A stretch of 64,000 nucleotides of DNA from NCBI GenBank assembly GCA_963693085.1, contig OY856410.1, positions 886,176,835-886,240,834 on the forward strand, in the 5' to 3' direction. The translations under genes and the position numbers were made by a program. Source of the stretch: Alisma plantago-aquatica (taxonomy: Eukaryota > Streptophyta > Magnoliopsida > Alismatales > Alismataceae). Each line of letters begins with the position of its first letter. Within the stretch, counting starts at the first letter, position 1. Shown here in pieces: positions 12,013-23,000 of this stretch. The notes beneath the pieces are model-generated. The model worked only from the letters and a program-made list of their open reading frames with translations, ran no database searches and was not told the origin of the DNA.

Positions 12013-12513
12013 CTACGTCTTCAACCAATCCATTCCCAGGATGATGTCAAAGACGGTCATATCAAGTAAGACAAAATCTGTGTGAAACATTATTCGGGAT
12101 ATACAGAGGTCCATGGTTGGAATTTGGAGATACAAAGAGAATATCTTACTACTAGGGGTTTTTACGTCTAACACATGATCCATATACCCATATTGTATTT
12201 CTAACATAGAGGCAAACTGACAAGATATGAAGGTATTTGAGGAGCCAGAATCAAACAATTCTTTTGAAGAATGCATATTAAGGTGCAGTGTACCTTCAAT
12301 CACTTCATTGCCTTCACCTTCTTCCTCAGCATTGAGAGAGAAAACTCTCCCATTATGCCTCTCCACTGGAGGAGCCAGAATATTTGAGGAGCCAGAATCA
12401 AACAATTCTTTTGAAGAATGCATATTAAGGTGCAGTGTACCTTCAATCACTTCATTGCCTTCACCTTCTTCCTCAGCATTGAGAGAGAAAAATCTCCCAT
12501 TCTGCCTCTCCAC
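12013..12513 (-). pseudogene. A: aspartic protease with an internal duplication
   Basis: 166 open codons containing a retropepsin-like segment: LFDSGSSNTFIS carries the D-S-G catalytic triplet and VFDIILGMDWL is the conserved ILGMD flap-side motif. The first 49 codons are present twice in tandem, so the DSGSSN motif appears twice (see the repeat at 12234-12527). The protease normally cleaves the Gag-Pol polyprotein. The duplication is in frame (147 bp). Its frame matches the gag zinc-knuckle piece but not the RT piece. Confidence 0.85.
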
Positions 12514-12527
12514 TGGAGGATGCCTCG
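12234..12527. repeat. 147-bp tandem duplication in the A protease
   Basis: The word TATTTGAGGAGCCAGAATC starts at 12234 and again at 12381, giving a period of exactly 147 bp (49 codons). The two copies are nearly identical over their length, far closer than the A LTR pair, so the duplication is more recent than the insertion of A or has been homogenised. Confidence 0.9.
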
Positions 12528-12585
12528 GGTTCTGGTTGTTGTTTTTGTTGTTCTGCAGTGGCAGGTTCTATTTTGGCTGTTGCGG

Positions 12586-12861
12586 CTACTGGGCATTATT
12601 TTGCCCTTGATGGAAACAAGGGCAGTTGGGTCGGATGTGCCCAACTTGGCCACACTCATGGCAGGTCGGTGGAGGATGGTTGTCTTTATGAGTAGGTGCA
12701 TTGTTAGCAGGGAATCTACCAGGAGGATGGTGGCGATTGCACCTATTGCAACGATCACATCCACAACTCTCGTTTTGGTTTTGATTCTTCCTTTTGTTGG
12801 TGTATCCATTAGAAGCTTGAAATGCTAGATATGACTCGATGGCTGGGGCCTTGTCCACCAT
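12586..12861 (-). pseudogene. A: gag nucleocapsid with CCHC zinc knuckle
   Basis: 91 open codons with a basic, Asn/Arg-rich stretch followed by CHECGQVGHIRPNCP, a perfect C-x2-C-x4-H-x4-C RNA-binding knuckle. This is the nucleocapsid part of Gag. It is in the same frame as the capsid piece 12991-13251 but separated from it by stop codons. Confidence 0.85.
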
Positions 12862-12990
12862 CTATTGAAAAGTAAGTGGAAGGTGCGAAATGAGGCTTTG
12901 ACCCACTTGATAGTTCAGGCCCTCCAAGAACATGGTTGCTCTTCTATCAACTCCAAGGTCGGTGGTGTAACACTCTAGTAGTAGAAATTT

Positions 12991-13595
12991 TTAGATGTAG
13001 TCGGCCACACTCATGCTTCCTTGCTTGAGGCTGTAGAACTCATCCTCCTTCTTCCTCAGGAAAGCATGGCATATGTACTTCTCCCTAAAAAGCTTCAGAA
13101 ACTGGCCCCACTCCATAGAAGAGGTATCCCAAGTGTAGGCAACACCATTCCACGAAATGCGTTCCAGTCCATCCCGCACATATGTCGCGAACCGAACCTT
13201 CTGGTGAGGAGGGAACGCCATACCCTCTAAGGTCTGATCTAGAGCCAACACCTAGTCGTTGGCTTTGTCCACAATGTTAGGTTCACTTCACCCTTTAAGT
13301 GAGACGGCTGCATCTTGATGAAGTTGGTGAGGGTGAACACCCTCGGCTTGTTGGCATTAGCAACCATAGTGTTGAGTTGTCCCATCATGGTGGAGGATAG
13401 CAACTGACGCAACATCGCCAGTTCTTGCTCAGGTGCGAAGGCTAGGGTACCCGAAGTGGTATGGTTGTCTGTAGGAGTCACAGGAGTGTTGGGACCATTA
13501 TCGGTCGACTCCTTCTCCTGGTTCAGGTTGTCGAACAAGTTACCTCTCCTGAAAAGTAGGGTTATCATATTAGGTTCCCAGGAGTATAGAATCAT
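12991..13595 (-). pseudogene. A: gag capsid and N-terminus
   Basis: Two open pieces joined by a frameshift near 13245. The N-terminal piece (13239-13595) is low-complexity and then reads MLRQLLSSTMMGQLNTM; the second (12991-13251) has the Retrotrans_gag-like capsid segment (SMEWGQFLKLFREKYICHAFLRKKEDEFYSLKQGSMSV). Gag forms the virus-like particle. The original start is unclear but lies within about 230 bp downstream of the PBS. Confidence 0.8.
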
Positions 13596-13825
13596 AGATG
13601 AGAATATAATAGAAATAGAGATGAGAAAAGGATATCTAGAATGCTATTTCCTAAAAGCATACTATTTTGGGCAGTTCGTTCAACCCAGGCCAGGCCGGTA
13701 TCATATGGGAACGGGAGTCCTTGTAAGCCATGCTAGTGGCGTGGACAAAAATATTGCCAGCCCCCAAAACCCTGATCCTTTCTAGACACCCTTGCTTCAA
13801 CTTCATGCCCTAATAGTTTCCCAAA

Positions 13826-13838
13826 GGCTCTAATACCA
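13826..13838 (-). other. Primer binding site of element A
   Basis: The minus strand reads TGGTATTAGAGCC, one mismatch from the usual complement of the initiator tRNA-Met 3' end (TGGTATCAGAGCC). It lies three bases inside the 5' LTR boundary at 13842. Confidence 0.85.
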
Positions 13839-13841
13839 TGC

Positions 13842-14911
13842 TGTAAAGAGGCGAGATAACCGCCTTACTAAAATTTAAAAGAAATAAAAAACATCTACAA
13901 TTCTAACAAAATAGAGACTTTGGGATGTTTGCATAATATTCCAAGTAAATAAGCATGATTCCAGATGCATTGTAAAATGTCAATAGCAACAAAAAAAACA
14001 CTAAGCCTTCACATGGATTTCATTGTTTACTACATGATTGATTCCCAAAAGATAAGAAAAATAGGATCTAGCTATAGCAACCTAGTCATCCTTTATAAAA
14101 GCTTGAGATCAACTCTTGAGAAAACTTCCTTCAAGCTTGTCCTTTTCCTTACAGAGCACCAGCACCTGGGTGGTTGGGAAAGCACCCAACAAGAGGAAAA
14201 GGAAAAAAAAGTATGTGTCAAGAAAACTAGTCTAGGATGTTAAGATAAGTAAAGCAAGTACAAAATAGTCTAGGGTTCATCCTAAGATGAAGATAACAAA
14301 AGTACGAGGCTATGTATCTAGAAAACTTTCCAATAACAATTATACAAAAGAAAAGGATTTTGCATGTAAGATTATTATGTCTACCTAACTAAGTAGGTTT
14401 GAGGTACCTACCAGACCTCTAACCTTAGGTGAGGGGAGAATAAGACATTCCCAGTCACCTTTTATTTTATGGGGAGAATAATACATTCCCCAGGGAGAAT
14501 TTATACATACTTTATGTGGGTGGTTGTACTCATGTACCACTACTTTGATTAAAATAATACATAACTCTACATGCTATGAAATAGTTATGGAAAGAATAAT
14601 TTTATGAACAAATAAGCATGAAAGTGGGATTTAAAAACCCAAATAAAAGAGACAATAATCTAATTGGAGGAATAAGCAAATTAGGGTTTCAAGAATAGAA
14701 GATTAAGGATCAATTAAGCCTCATAATGGAGAGCTAGGTTAAGGCATAAATATTCCCAACTGATGTGTGTTAGATGCACATACCTTAGCCTTAAGAGTTC
14801 TAGAAACCACTTTCCAACCCTTTACACGAAATCAGAATCCACTTGCCCAAGTATCATCATTAGGTATTTGAATTGAGACTAGGTATACTCATTAAAGGCT
14901 TAAACCCTAAA
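13842..14911 (-). repeat. 5' LTR of element A, first piece
   Basis: Matches 5617 to about 6687 of the left LTR, then stops abruptly at CCTAAA where element B begins. The left LTR continues GTTACTAAC, and that continuation is found at 51339. Confidence 0.92.
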
Positions 14912-16395
14912 CGTAACGACAGTCTCCAAAATGACAAACAAATCGTTACTAATTAAGCGGAATAAACATAAACAACAGATTAACAAAAAAATCACTATAA
15001 TTTAAAACCTATTTGCAAGGAGATCCTTGTATAGAAAACTTTTACTGAAAGATCAAAAACTCATACATATCATGAACCGCATTGTACAACATTGCTTCAT
15101 CTCATCTCGAGGACAACATATAATAGTTGCTCTATCAAAACACATACTGGAGCAACATAAAACCTCGAGGCATTTAAGCCAAAATCTCATATCATTCATG
15201 AAACTAGTACAGACAAACTCCAAGGACCTGAGAGTACAGAGACAACACATAGGACTTCAATCTACAAGACACGACGGACAGTACACTCAACTTGAGCTGT
15301 CACTGATGTCCCTGTTGCTATTGTTCTTTCTCTGCAGTACAGTCTCAACCCCTTCATGCACGTCCACCTAAAAAAATGTGGATCCCACGGGGTGAGACAA
15401 TTGTCCCAGTGAGAGATATAACTCTCTACCAACAATGTTATTATCACAGGTAAATAGTATTATACTGAGTAGAGGATAAGCAGTTCATAATATTCTCATC
15501 TTTTAAGGCATTGCAACTATCTATGATAGAGTAGTAAATCATCTAATCACTTTATAAGGAATACGAAGAACATGTATATAATTTACCCATCATACTATAT
15601 CAACATCTCAAGCTTATCCTATGATGCTCATTATCATGGTATGTCATCCATGAATCATTCTCATTTCTATCTGTTGGCCTCAGCCAATCTGCTAAACAAA
15701 TATTGAATTATACCAGACATAAAGAGTATACATAATCATATTCTATCTACGCATTGGACTATGTCAATCCTGATTACATCGCTAGGCATTAGACTTTAAC
15801 CAATCCTGATTACACCGCCAGGCATTGGACTCTACCAATCCTGATTACATAGCTATGCATTAGACTCTAACCAATCCTGATTACATGCTTCATGCCTCTG
15901 CCAGGTGTTGGACTTTAACCAATCCTGATTACATAGCCAAGCAGTAGACTCTAGCCACTCCTGATTACACAACCAGGTAGTGGACTCTAACCACTCCTGA
16001 TTACAGACTTCATGCCTTTGTCAGGTATTGGACTTTAACCAATCCTGATTACACAGCAAGGCAGTGGACTCTAACCACTCCTGATTACACAGCCAGACAT
16101 TGGACTCTAACCAATCCTGATTACACAACCCTAGGTACCACATCCTTTTACTAGCATTAGACTTTGGCCATGCCCTCATACTTAATCACCTTCTTTATGT
16201 AATACAAGTATTCCTCTCTTCCCCTTTCAGCATATTCAAAAACATGTGTGCTCATGATTTCATTATTATTATTGTATCCTTTTGTTATTATTATCATATT
16301 ACTAAGTTTCCATTTCCCAGTTTATCTGAACATTATCATTTCTTACATGAAACTTTTATAAACATCTTGTTACCTCTTACTAGGCAACAACTATT
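14912..16395 (-). repeat. 3' LTR of element B, first piece
   Basis: It starts CGTAACGACAG where the right copy has TGTAATGACAG at 34480, so the terminal T has mutated. It aligns with 34480 to about 35960 until the Sirevirus target site CTATT. ORFs here (for example 15027-15371 and its shadow) are conserved in position in the other LTR but have no domain and include stops there. Confidence 0.93.
15751..16127. repeat. Minisatellite in the left LTR of B (about 35-bp unit, 10 copies)
   Basis: Ten tandem copies of a unit built around CAGGCATTGGACTCTAACC and AATCCTGATTACACAGC. Two versions alternate (CATTGGAC..CCAATCC and CAGTGGAC..CCACTCC), with an inserted TTCATGCCTCTG-type spacer after copies 4 and 7. 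The right LTR has the same ten copies in the same order at 35315-35697. Confidence 0.88.
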
Positions 16396-16726
16396 TGTTG
16401 ACCTAGGTGTCGCACATTGCCCATATTTTGATAATGACTTAACCATTCCATTCATATGTATCTAACAAATCTATTTGAGATTGTTTCAGACATTAGGTAC
16501 AAGAAAAGAATCTCATTTCACTCCAAAGCTACTCATCCAGCACATGCAAAACATGTGACTTTTGATCGTTTTGTAATATAGCCCTTAGAGGCTTAGAACA
16601 ATTGATGTAATCACTTATAATCATGTTTTGTATTGTAACTAAGATGGATAAATTGATTGGGACTCAAAAATCCATCGTTTGTACAGTTTATGAAAATTCC
16701 AAAATACCCATAACAGGGATTTTGTC

Positions 16727-16975
16727 GGCCGAATTCCAAACTCGGCCGATCCATATATTCTGGAATTTTCTGGGCGGTCGTCTGAGTTACCAACTCAGCC
16801 GATCCCTGTTCGGTCGAGTTTCTATGGTGGGAAACTCGACCGATCCACTGATCGGTCCAAGTTGAAAGTCGACCGATCGGCCGAGTTTCTCCAAGGAAAC
16901 TCGGCCGACAGTCTATCTTTCAGACTTGTCGCTTAGTGGTTCGGCCGAGTTGCCTTTATTGAAACTCGGCCGATC
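16727..16975. repeat. TCGGCCGA palindrome array in the 5' LTR of S
   Basis: Repeated words of the form TCGGCCGAGTTTC and GAAACTCGGCCGA form nested inverted repeats over about 250 bp upstream of the TATA box. Several copies are decayed to TCGACCGA, TCAGCCGA or GTCTGAG, mainly by C-to-T or G-to-A changes relative to the other LTR. Confidence 0.9.
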
Positions 16976-17111
16976 AAACTGTACTGGAATGCAGAAAAAG
17001 AAATTCCAACCATTGGAGGAGTAGGTGGGACTCAAAATAGATCCGTTGCAAGTTGTAAAACGGCTAGTTTGTGCCACTTAACTCTCCCAACCTCAAAGGG
17101 ACACCCTCAAC

Positions 17112-17119
17112 TATAAATA
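17112..17119 (+). promoter_or_regulatory. TATA box of the S 5' LTR
   Basis: TATAAATA followed by GGACC, about 715 bp into the LTR and downstream of the palindrome array. The 3' LTR has the identical site at 26724-26731. It is the probable start region for the genomic RNA. Confidence 0.75.
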
Positions 17120-17938
17120 GGACCTCTTGGACTTCATTCCAAGGTTGCTCATTCACATATGCTTGGTCCTAGCCTTAGTTGAGTGGTTTCTAATCCTTTG
17201 AGCCCCTTTCTCTCTCTACCTTCAAAGCAAATTTGTGAGTATGAGTGAGTTAGGATCCCATGTATGAGAGCTATCATTTGTAATCTTGTAAAGCTCTCCT
17301 TTCCACTTCTCCCATCTCCATTCTCTATGAAGATTGATTGAAGTTTCTTCTCCGAGTGAAAGAGAAGAAGGTTGCTGTTCTTCCCCGAGTGAAGGAGAAG
17401 AAGGCTAGCTGCTCCAGGCCTCCAAGTGAAGGAGGAAGGTGCTAAAGCTCTCCAAGTGAAGGAGAGGTGCAAGGCAAAGCTCAAGCAAGATAGGTAAATC
17501 CTGCAAGGCTGAAGACTAGAGCAAGAGTGGGTAAGTCCTTTGAAGAAGGCGGAAGACTACTTGCTTGGTGGGTAAGTCCTTGGTGAGGTAGAAGATCTTG
17601 GCTTGATATATAAGTCCTTGGATGGTTGGTAGTTGTAGCTTGTAATCTTATTGTGTGATATATATAAGAGAACCAAGTTACAAATCCTAGAGCCTAACCA
17701 ACTCTAGGTAGTGGACTGACATTGCTCCTAAGTTTAGGACATGGAACCACTCTAAACCACCTGTCCAAGTGCATGCTTTCCTTATCTCTTATCCTTGCTT
17801 TGTATGCTAGTTTAGGACATCAAATTGCTGTTTTGAATTAAGTTCTGCACTTAATATAATTTGGTGGTCTAATCACTTTTGTGAAGTTTGTGAAGCTCTA
17901 TTCAACCCCCCCCTTCTAGAGCCCATTGATCCAACAAG

Positions 17939-17950
17939 TGGTATCAGAGC
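17939..17950 (+). other. Primer binding site of S
   Basis: TGGTATCAGAGC two bases after the 5' LTR, a perfect complement to the 3' end of plant initiator tRNA-Met. Confidence 0.95.
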
Positions 17951-17986
17951 AGGTCTTCTCCAAGCTACTTCAACAAGTAGGAGAAG

Positions 17987-20032
17987 ATGGGCGATTCAGC
18001 TCTTGGGTCACTCAATCTTGAAGGAAGCTTCTCCATGAGACCCCCGGTCTTCGACGGCACAAACTTCCTATATTGGAAGAGAAGGATGCAATTCTACATC
18101 CAAGGCGTGAGCTACGAGATGTGGAAGATAGTCCATCTCAAGTATGAAGAGCCGAAGGGGAACATCACCACGTGGACGGAAGATGAGATGAAGCGTGCTC
18201 AACTCAATGCTAAAGCTGTGAGCATCATCTACGCCGCCCTTTCACCATCGGAGTTCAACCGCATCTCTTCTTGGGACATGGCGCATGAGATTTGGCATAA
18301 GTTGTGCGTCACCTATGAAGGGACGGAGCAAGTCAAGGAGGCCAAGGTCTATATGCTCGGCGGCCTACTTGAGAACTTCAAGATGGGGAAGAATGAAAGA
18401 GTTGCGGACATGTACACAAGGTTGAATGTCATCTTGAACAGCCTTGCAGCCCTTGGGAGTGTCATGGATAGAGATACCATCAATGCAAAGATCTTGAGAT
18501 CTCTTCCAAAGAGATGGGAGCCAAAGGTCACTTCAATTGAAGAAGTCTACAAGCTGAGCGAGTTGTCAACCGAGGAGCTGGTTGGTAATCTCCAAGCACA
18601 TGAACCAAGGCTCGACAAGCAAGAGGAAGAGGAGAAAAGAGAAGAGAAGGAGTCCAAGAAGATGAAGGACACAACCTTCAAAGCTCAAGTTGAAGAAATG
18701 ATGCGGCAACAACAACTTGCCATGAAGTCTCCCTGCCCTTCCTCAAGCGAAGATGAAGGTGCAAATGATCATGAAGCCAACTATTCAAAAGGAAGACACT
18801 TCAAGGGCAAGCCATCCTCCTCCACTCCTAGGTGCTACGAGTGTGGTCAAAATGGCCACTACAAGAATGACTGCCCAAAAGCCAAGAAGGGCTATCATAA
18901 GAGCAGCCACAAGAAGGATGACAAATACAAAAGAGAAGCCAAGTACAAGAAGAAGAACAAGAAGGAGAGACGACCCAAAGATGCAGCTCATGCGGCATGG
19001 GAGGAGTCTTCTACTTCAAGTTCCTCAAGCTCCGAGGATGGTGAATGTCACCTTGCACTCATGGCTTCTACTAGTGAAGAAGTAATTGAGGTAAGTGAGG
19101 TAAGCAAGGTAAGTGATGAAAGTTTACTTGATTTATCTAAGGAAACCCTCATTGAAATGCTTAATGATTGTCAATCATCTTTTGCTAAATGTAAAGCTAA
19201 AAGAAAAAGATTAGGAAAGATAGTTGATGATTTCTATACCAAGATTGATATTCTAGATCAAAATGAGAAATTACATCTTGATAGCATAGATTCCTTACAA
19301 GGGCAATTTCTAGACCTTGAACTTCAATATAATGGAGTAGAGGTTGAGAATGGTACTTATCTTAAAACTATTGAAAATCTTAAGATAGAGAACCAAAATT
19401 GCCTAGATGAGCTAGATGTTCTAAAAACTGAAAATATTGAACTTAAGCTTATTTATGATGCTAGGAGAGATGAAGTGTATTCTTATCAAAGAGAAATTGT
19501 TGTCCTTAAATCTGAAAATGCTAAACTTCTTGCACAAACAAATGATTTATCTTCTAGACCTATCTTGCCTAGAAATGAAGTTGCAAACTTAACTCTTGAA
19601 AAAGATTCTCTTCTTACTAAAGCCCTCTGTCTTGAGGCCGACCTTTTGCATGCTAGAGAATATCTTGCTAGTTTATCTACTACCATTACAAATCTTAGTG
19701 ATGATAATGCTAAATTGAGATCTACTTTGCAAAGGTTTCTTTCGGGTAAGAAGTCTCTAAATGATGTTCTAGAGCACTCTACCAAACAAGTTGGTACTAG
19801 TGGTCTAGGATACAATGCGACTACTCCAAAAGGTAAGAAGAAGAAGAAGGGTAAGAAAAAGAGTGTGGAAACTCCAATTTTCAATGGAGAGTCTTCCGGC
19901 TCTAAAAACCCCATGGTATGTATGCATTGCAAATGTGATGATCATTATTCTACCTATTGTCCTTACAAGCCTAAGGGGACCAACCCAAATATGAAATGGG
20001 TCCCCAAGCTAACCCCGGACCCCAAAGTTTGA
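17987..20032 (+). CDS. gag: Sirevirus Gag (681 aa)
   Basis: The capsid/nucleocapsid protein that packages element RNA into particles. The ATG at 17987 follows the PBS by 36 bp and is the first in frame. Residues 22-38 (FDGTNFLYWKRRMQFYI) and on to about 200 match the UBN2/copia-type gag domain. A Lys/Glu-rich stretch leads to a zinc knuckle (Cys283, Cys286, His291, Cys296). Residues about 380-620 are heptad-rich and predicted by eye to be coiled coil. A Lys-rich patch (GKKKKKGKKK) precedes a second CCHC knuckle (Cys645, Cys648, His653, Cys658). Sirevirus Gag is known to be longer than other copia Gags because of such an extension. The frame is fully open and ends in TGA; the same frame continues into pol, so Gag-Pol is made by readthrough or by removing the stop. 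Confidence 0.95.
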   Translation: MGDSALGSLNLEGSFSMRPPVFDGTNFLYWKRRMQFYIQGVSYEMWKIVHLKYEEPKGNITTWTEDEMKRAQLNAKAVSIIYAALSPSEFNRISSWDMAHEIWHKLCVTYEGTEQVKEAKVYMLGGLLENFKMGKNERVADMYTRLNVILNSLAALGSVMDRDTINAKILRSLPKRWEPKVTSIEEVYKLSELSTEELVGNLQAHEPRLDKQEEEEKREEKESKKMKDTTFKAQVEEMMRQQQLAMKSPCPSSSEDEGANDHEANYSKGRHFKGKPSSSTPRCYECGQNGHYKNDCPKAKKGYHKSSHKKDDKYKREAKYKKKNKKERRPKDAAHAAWEESSTSSSSSSEDGECHLALMASTSEEVIEVSEVSKVSDESLLDLSKETLIEMLNDCQSSFAKCKAKRKRLGKIVDDFYTKIDILDQNEKLHLDSIDSLQGQFLDLELQYNGVEVENGTYLKTIENLKIENQNCLDELDVLKTENIELKLIYDARRDEVYSYQREIVVLKSENAKLLAQTNDLSSRPILPRNEVANLTLEKDSLLTKALCLEADLLHAREYLASLSTTITNLSDDNAKLRSTLQRFLSGKKSLNDVLEHSTKQVGTSGLGYNATTPKGKKKKKGKKKSVETPIFNGESSGSKNPMVCMHCKCDDHYSTYCPYKPKGTNPNMKWVPKLTPDPKV

Positions 20033-20062
20033 GTTGGGTTCCGACATCCTCTTTTCTTGCAG
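19916..20062 (+). other. Candidate in-frame intron spanning the gag stop codon
   Basis: A GT (GTATGT, 19916) and an AG preceded by a pyrimidine run (CTCTTTTCTTGCAG, ending 20062) delimit 147 bp, a multiple of three, with exon ends in codon phase. It contains the gag TGA (20030-20032) and the second zinc knuckle. Two other GTAAG donors at 19833 and 19851 would not keep the frame. This is a sequence-pattern inference only; Sireviruses are usually described as using stop-codon readthrough here. Confidence 0.3.
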
Positions 20063-23000
20063 GTCACAAAGAAATGGATTGTTGATAGTGGCTGCTCTAA
20101 GCACATGACTGGAGAAATCAGCCATTTCAACAAATTTGTGAAGAAGAAAGGAGGATCGGTAACCTTTGGGGACAACAAAAAGGGTAAGGTTATAGGTGAG
20201 GGTGATGTAGGTAATGAATTGTGCATTAAAAATGTTTTGCTTGTTGATGGCCTACATCACAACTTAATTAGTGTTAGCCAATTATGTGATAATGGTTATC
20301 TTGTGCTTTTCACTTCCTTAGAATGCTTGCTTCTAGATTCCCTGTCCTATAATGTTATATATAAGGGAACTAGAAATGGTAATCTATATGTGATTGTTCT
20401 CGATGCTTTAAAGCCCATACTAAATAGATGCTTAGTCGTGGATAAAAACGATCTTTCGCTTTGGCATCGACGTTTGGGTCATGTGAACTTGCATCAAATG
20501 AAGAAACTGAACAAAAAGGACTTGGTTCGAGGACTTCCTAAATTGGATTTTGAAAAGGATGAGGAATGTCAACCTTGTACACAAGGGAAACAAACCAAAT
20601 CCTCCTTCAAATCCAAAGGAGTCATGAGTACCAAGAGAGTTCTAGAGCTTCTTCATATTGATCTCTTCGGACCTATGAGAACACAAACGCTTCGCGGCTC
20701 CAAGTATTGTCTTGTTATTGTCGATGATTTTTCTAGATATACTTGGACTTTCTTTCTCGTTTCTAAAAGCGATACACTCGATGTTTTCTCGAGCTTTTGT
20801 AAACGAGTTGAAAACGAAGCTTCTTGTCATGTTGTTTCCATCTGTAGTGATCATGGGGGAGAGTTTGAAAATGATCTTTTTGAATGTTTTTGTGAAAAAT
20901 CGGGTTATTAGCACAATTTCTCTTCTCCTCGCACACCCCAACAAAATGGAGTTGTTGAGAGGAAGAATAGATTGCTACAAGAGATGGCTAGAACCATGCT
21001 TCTTGAGTATGACACTCCTAAGAAGTTTTGGGCTGAAGCCGTTAGCACCTCATGTTTTGTGCAAAACCGAGTTTTCACTCATCCGACTTTTAAGAAAACC
21101 CCCTATGAACTATGGCGTGGTAGGAAGCCGTCAATTGATTTCTTTCATGTCTTTGGATGTCCTTGTTTTGTTTTGAACACCAAGGACTCTCTCGACAAGT
21201 TTGATCCGAAATCGTACAAGGCTTTCTTCCTAGGCTATAGCACTACTAGCAGGGCTTTTAGAGTATTTAACATTGAACTATCTAAAATAGAAGAATCTAT
21301 AAATGTTAAATTCATTGAAACTAACCCTGTTATTGGCAAGCATATTGGTGATGATGATGTTGCAGATGAAATCATTCCTATCTTAAAAGAGCTCAACATC
21401 AAAGACAAAGGTAAGCAGGTTGAAGAAGAAGAAAAAGAAGAAGAAAGGAAGGATCCCACTCCCCGCTTTGCAAAGAATCACCCCAAGGAGTTGATCATTG
21501 GCAATCCATTTGAAAGAGTGAGGACACGAGCTGCACACAACAAAGAACAAGCAGACAGTGCCTTCATCTCTCAACTGGAGCCAAAGAACATCAAAGAGGC
21601 CCTTGGCGATGATGAGTGGATCCTTGCCATGCAAGAAGAGCTTGAGCAGTTCGAGAAGAACCGTGTGTGGACCTTAGTGCCAAGACCAAATGATAGAAAG
21701 ATCATTGGTACCAAATGGGTCTACCGCAACAAGCTTGATGAGCAAGGAAAAGTGGTAAGAAACAAAGCAAGGTTAGTAGCACAAGGTTACAATCAACAAG
21801 AAGGTATTGATTTTGACGAAACCTATGCTCCTGTTGCTAGATTAGAATCTATTCATATGTTACTTGCCTTTGCTAGTTATAAAAATTTCTTGCTTTATCA
21901 AATGGATGTTAAAAGTGCGTTTTTAAATGGTACAATCGAGGAGGAAGTATATGTTGCTCAACCTCCAGGCTTTGAAAATGATAAGTTACCCAATCATGTA
22001 TATTTCTTGCAAAAAGCTCTCTACGGACTCAAACAAGCACCTCGAGCTTGGTATGAGAAACTAAAGAACTTTTTGTTAGATAATGGGTATATCATGGGCA
22101 AAGTCGATTGTACTTTATTTCTGAAACACACTTCTACCCTTTTTCTCATAATTCAAATTTATGTTGATGATATTATATTTGGCGGAACTGACCTTGATCT
22201 TTGCAAAGAGTTTAGTTCGCTTATGCAGAGTGAATTTGAGATGAGCATGATGGGTGAGCTGACCTTCTTCCTCGGCTTCCAAATCAAACAAACCAAGGAA
22301 GGCAACTTCATCAACCAAGGCAAATACACAACTGAACTACTCAAACGCTTTGGGATGGAGAACATGAAGCCGATGGATACACCCATGTCAAACACTACCA
22401 AACTTGACAAGGATGAAGAAGGTGAGAAGGTAGATGAGAAGCTCTATAGAGGTATGATCGGAAGTTTACTTTATTTAACTGCCTCTAGACCTGATATAAT
22501 GATTAGTGTTGGCCTGTGTGCTCGCTTTCAATCAAGCCCTAGGAAATCACATCTTATTGCTGTCAAGAGGATTTTGAGGTACTTAGCCAAAACTCCAAAT
22601 TTTGGACTATGGTACCCTAAGTCAAGGGACTTTACTCTTGTGGCATATAGTGATGCTGACTACGCAGGTTGCTTGATTGATAGAAAGTGCACAAGTGGCA
22701 CTTGCTTCCTCTTGGGACCATGCTTGGTGTCTTGGTTCTCCAAGAAACAGAGCACAGTGGCATTATCAACTACCGAAGCTGAATACATTGCAGCCGGAAG
22801 TTGTTGTGCCTAGGTCCTATGGATGAAGCAAATGCTCCAAGACTTTAACATTCATTTTGATGCTTCTCCTATTTTCTGTGATAATACTAGTGCAATCAAT
22901 CTTTCTTATAATCCAATATTGCATAGTAGAGCTAAACACATAGAAGTTTGCCATCATTTTCTCCGTGACCACATTGTCAAAAAGGATATTTATATCACAC

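Larger units (their letters stand above)
16396..17936 (+). repeat. 5' LTR of Sirevirus S (1541 bp)
   Basis: TGTTGACC to ATCCAACA with inverted TGTTG/CAACA termini. Compared with the 3' LTR it has an extra stretch of about 76 bp at roughly 17251-17326; since both ends align with the other copy, the 3' LTR has probably lost it. A CG-rich palindromic repeat block at 16727-16975 and a TATA box at 17112 lie in it. Confidence 0.97.

Noticed and set aside
12227..12610. 127-aa plus-strand ORF with an internal repeat
   Set aside because: Antisense of the duplicated protease segment of A.
13826..13838. tRNA gene fragment
   Set aside because: Only the 13-base primer binding complement to tRNA-Met is present, at the correct spot beside an LTR; no cloverleaf follows.
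19486..19932. 148-aa minus-strand ORF
   Set aside because: Antisense to the Gag coiled-coil region; no domain.
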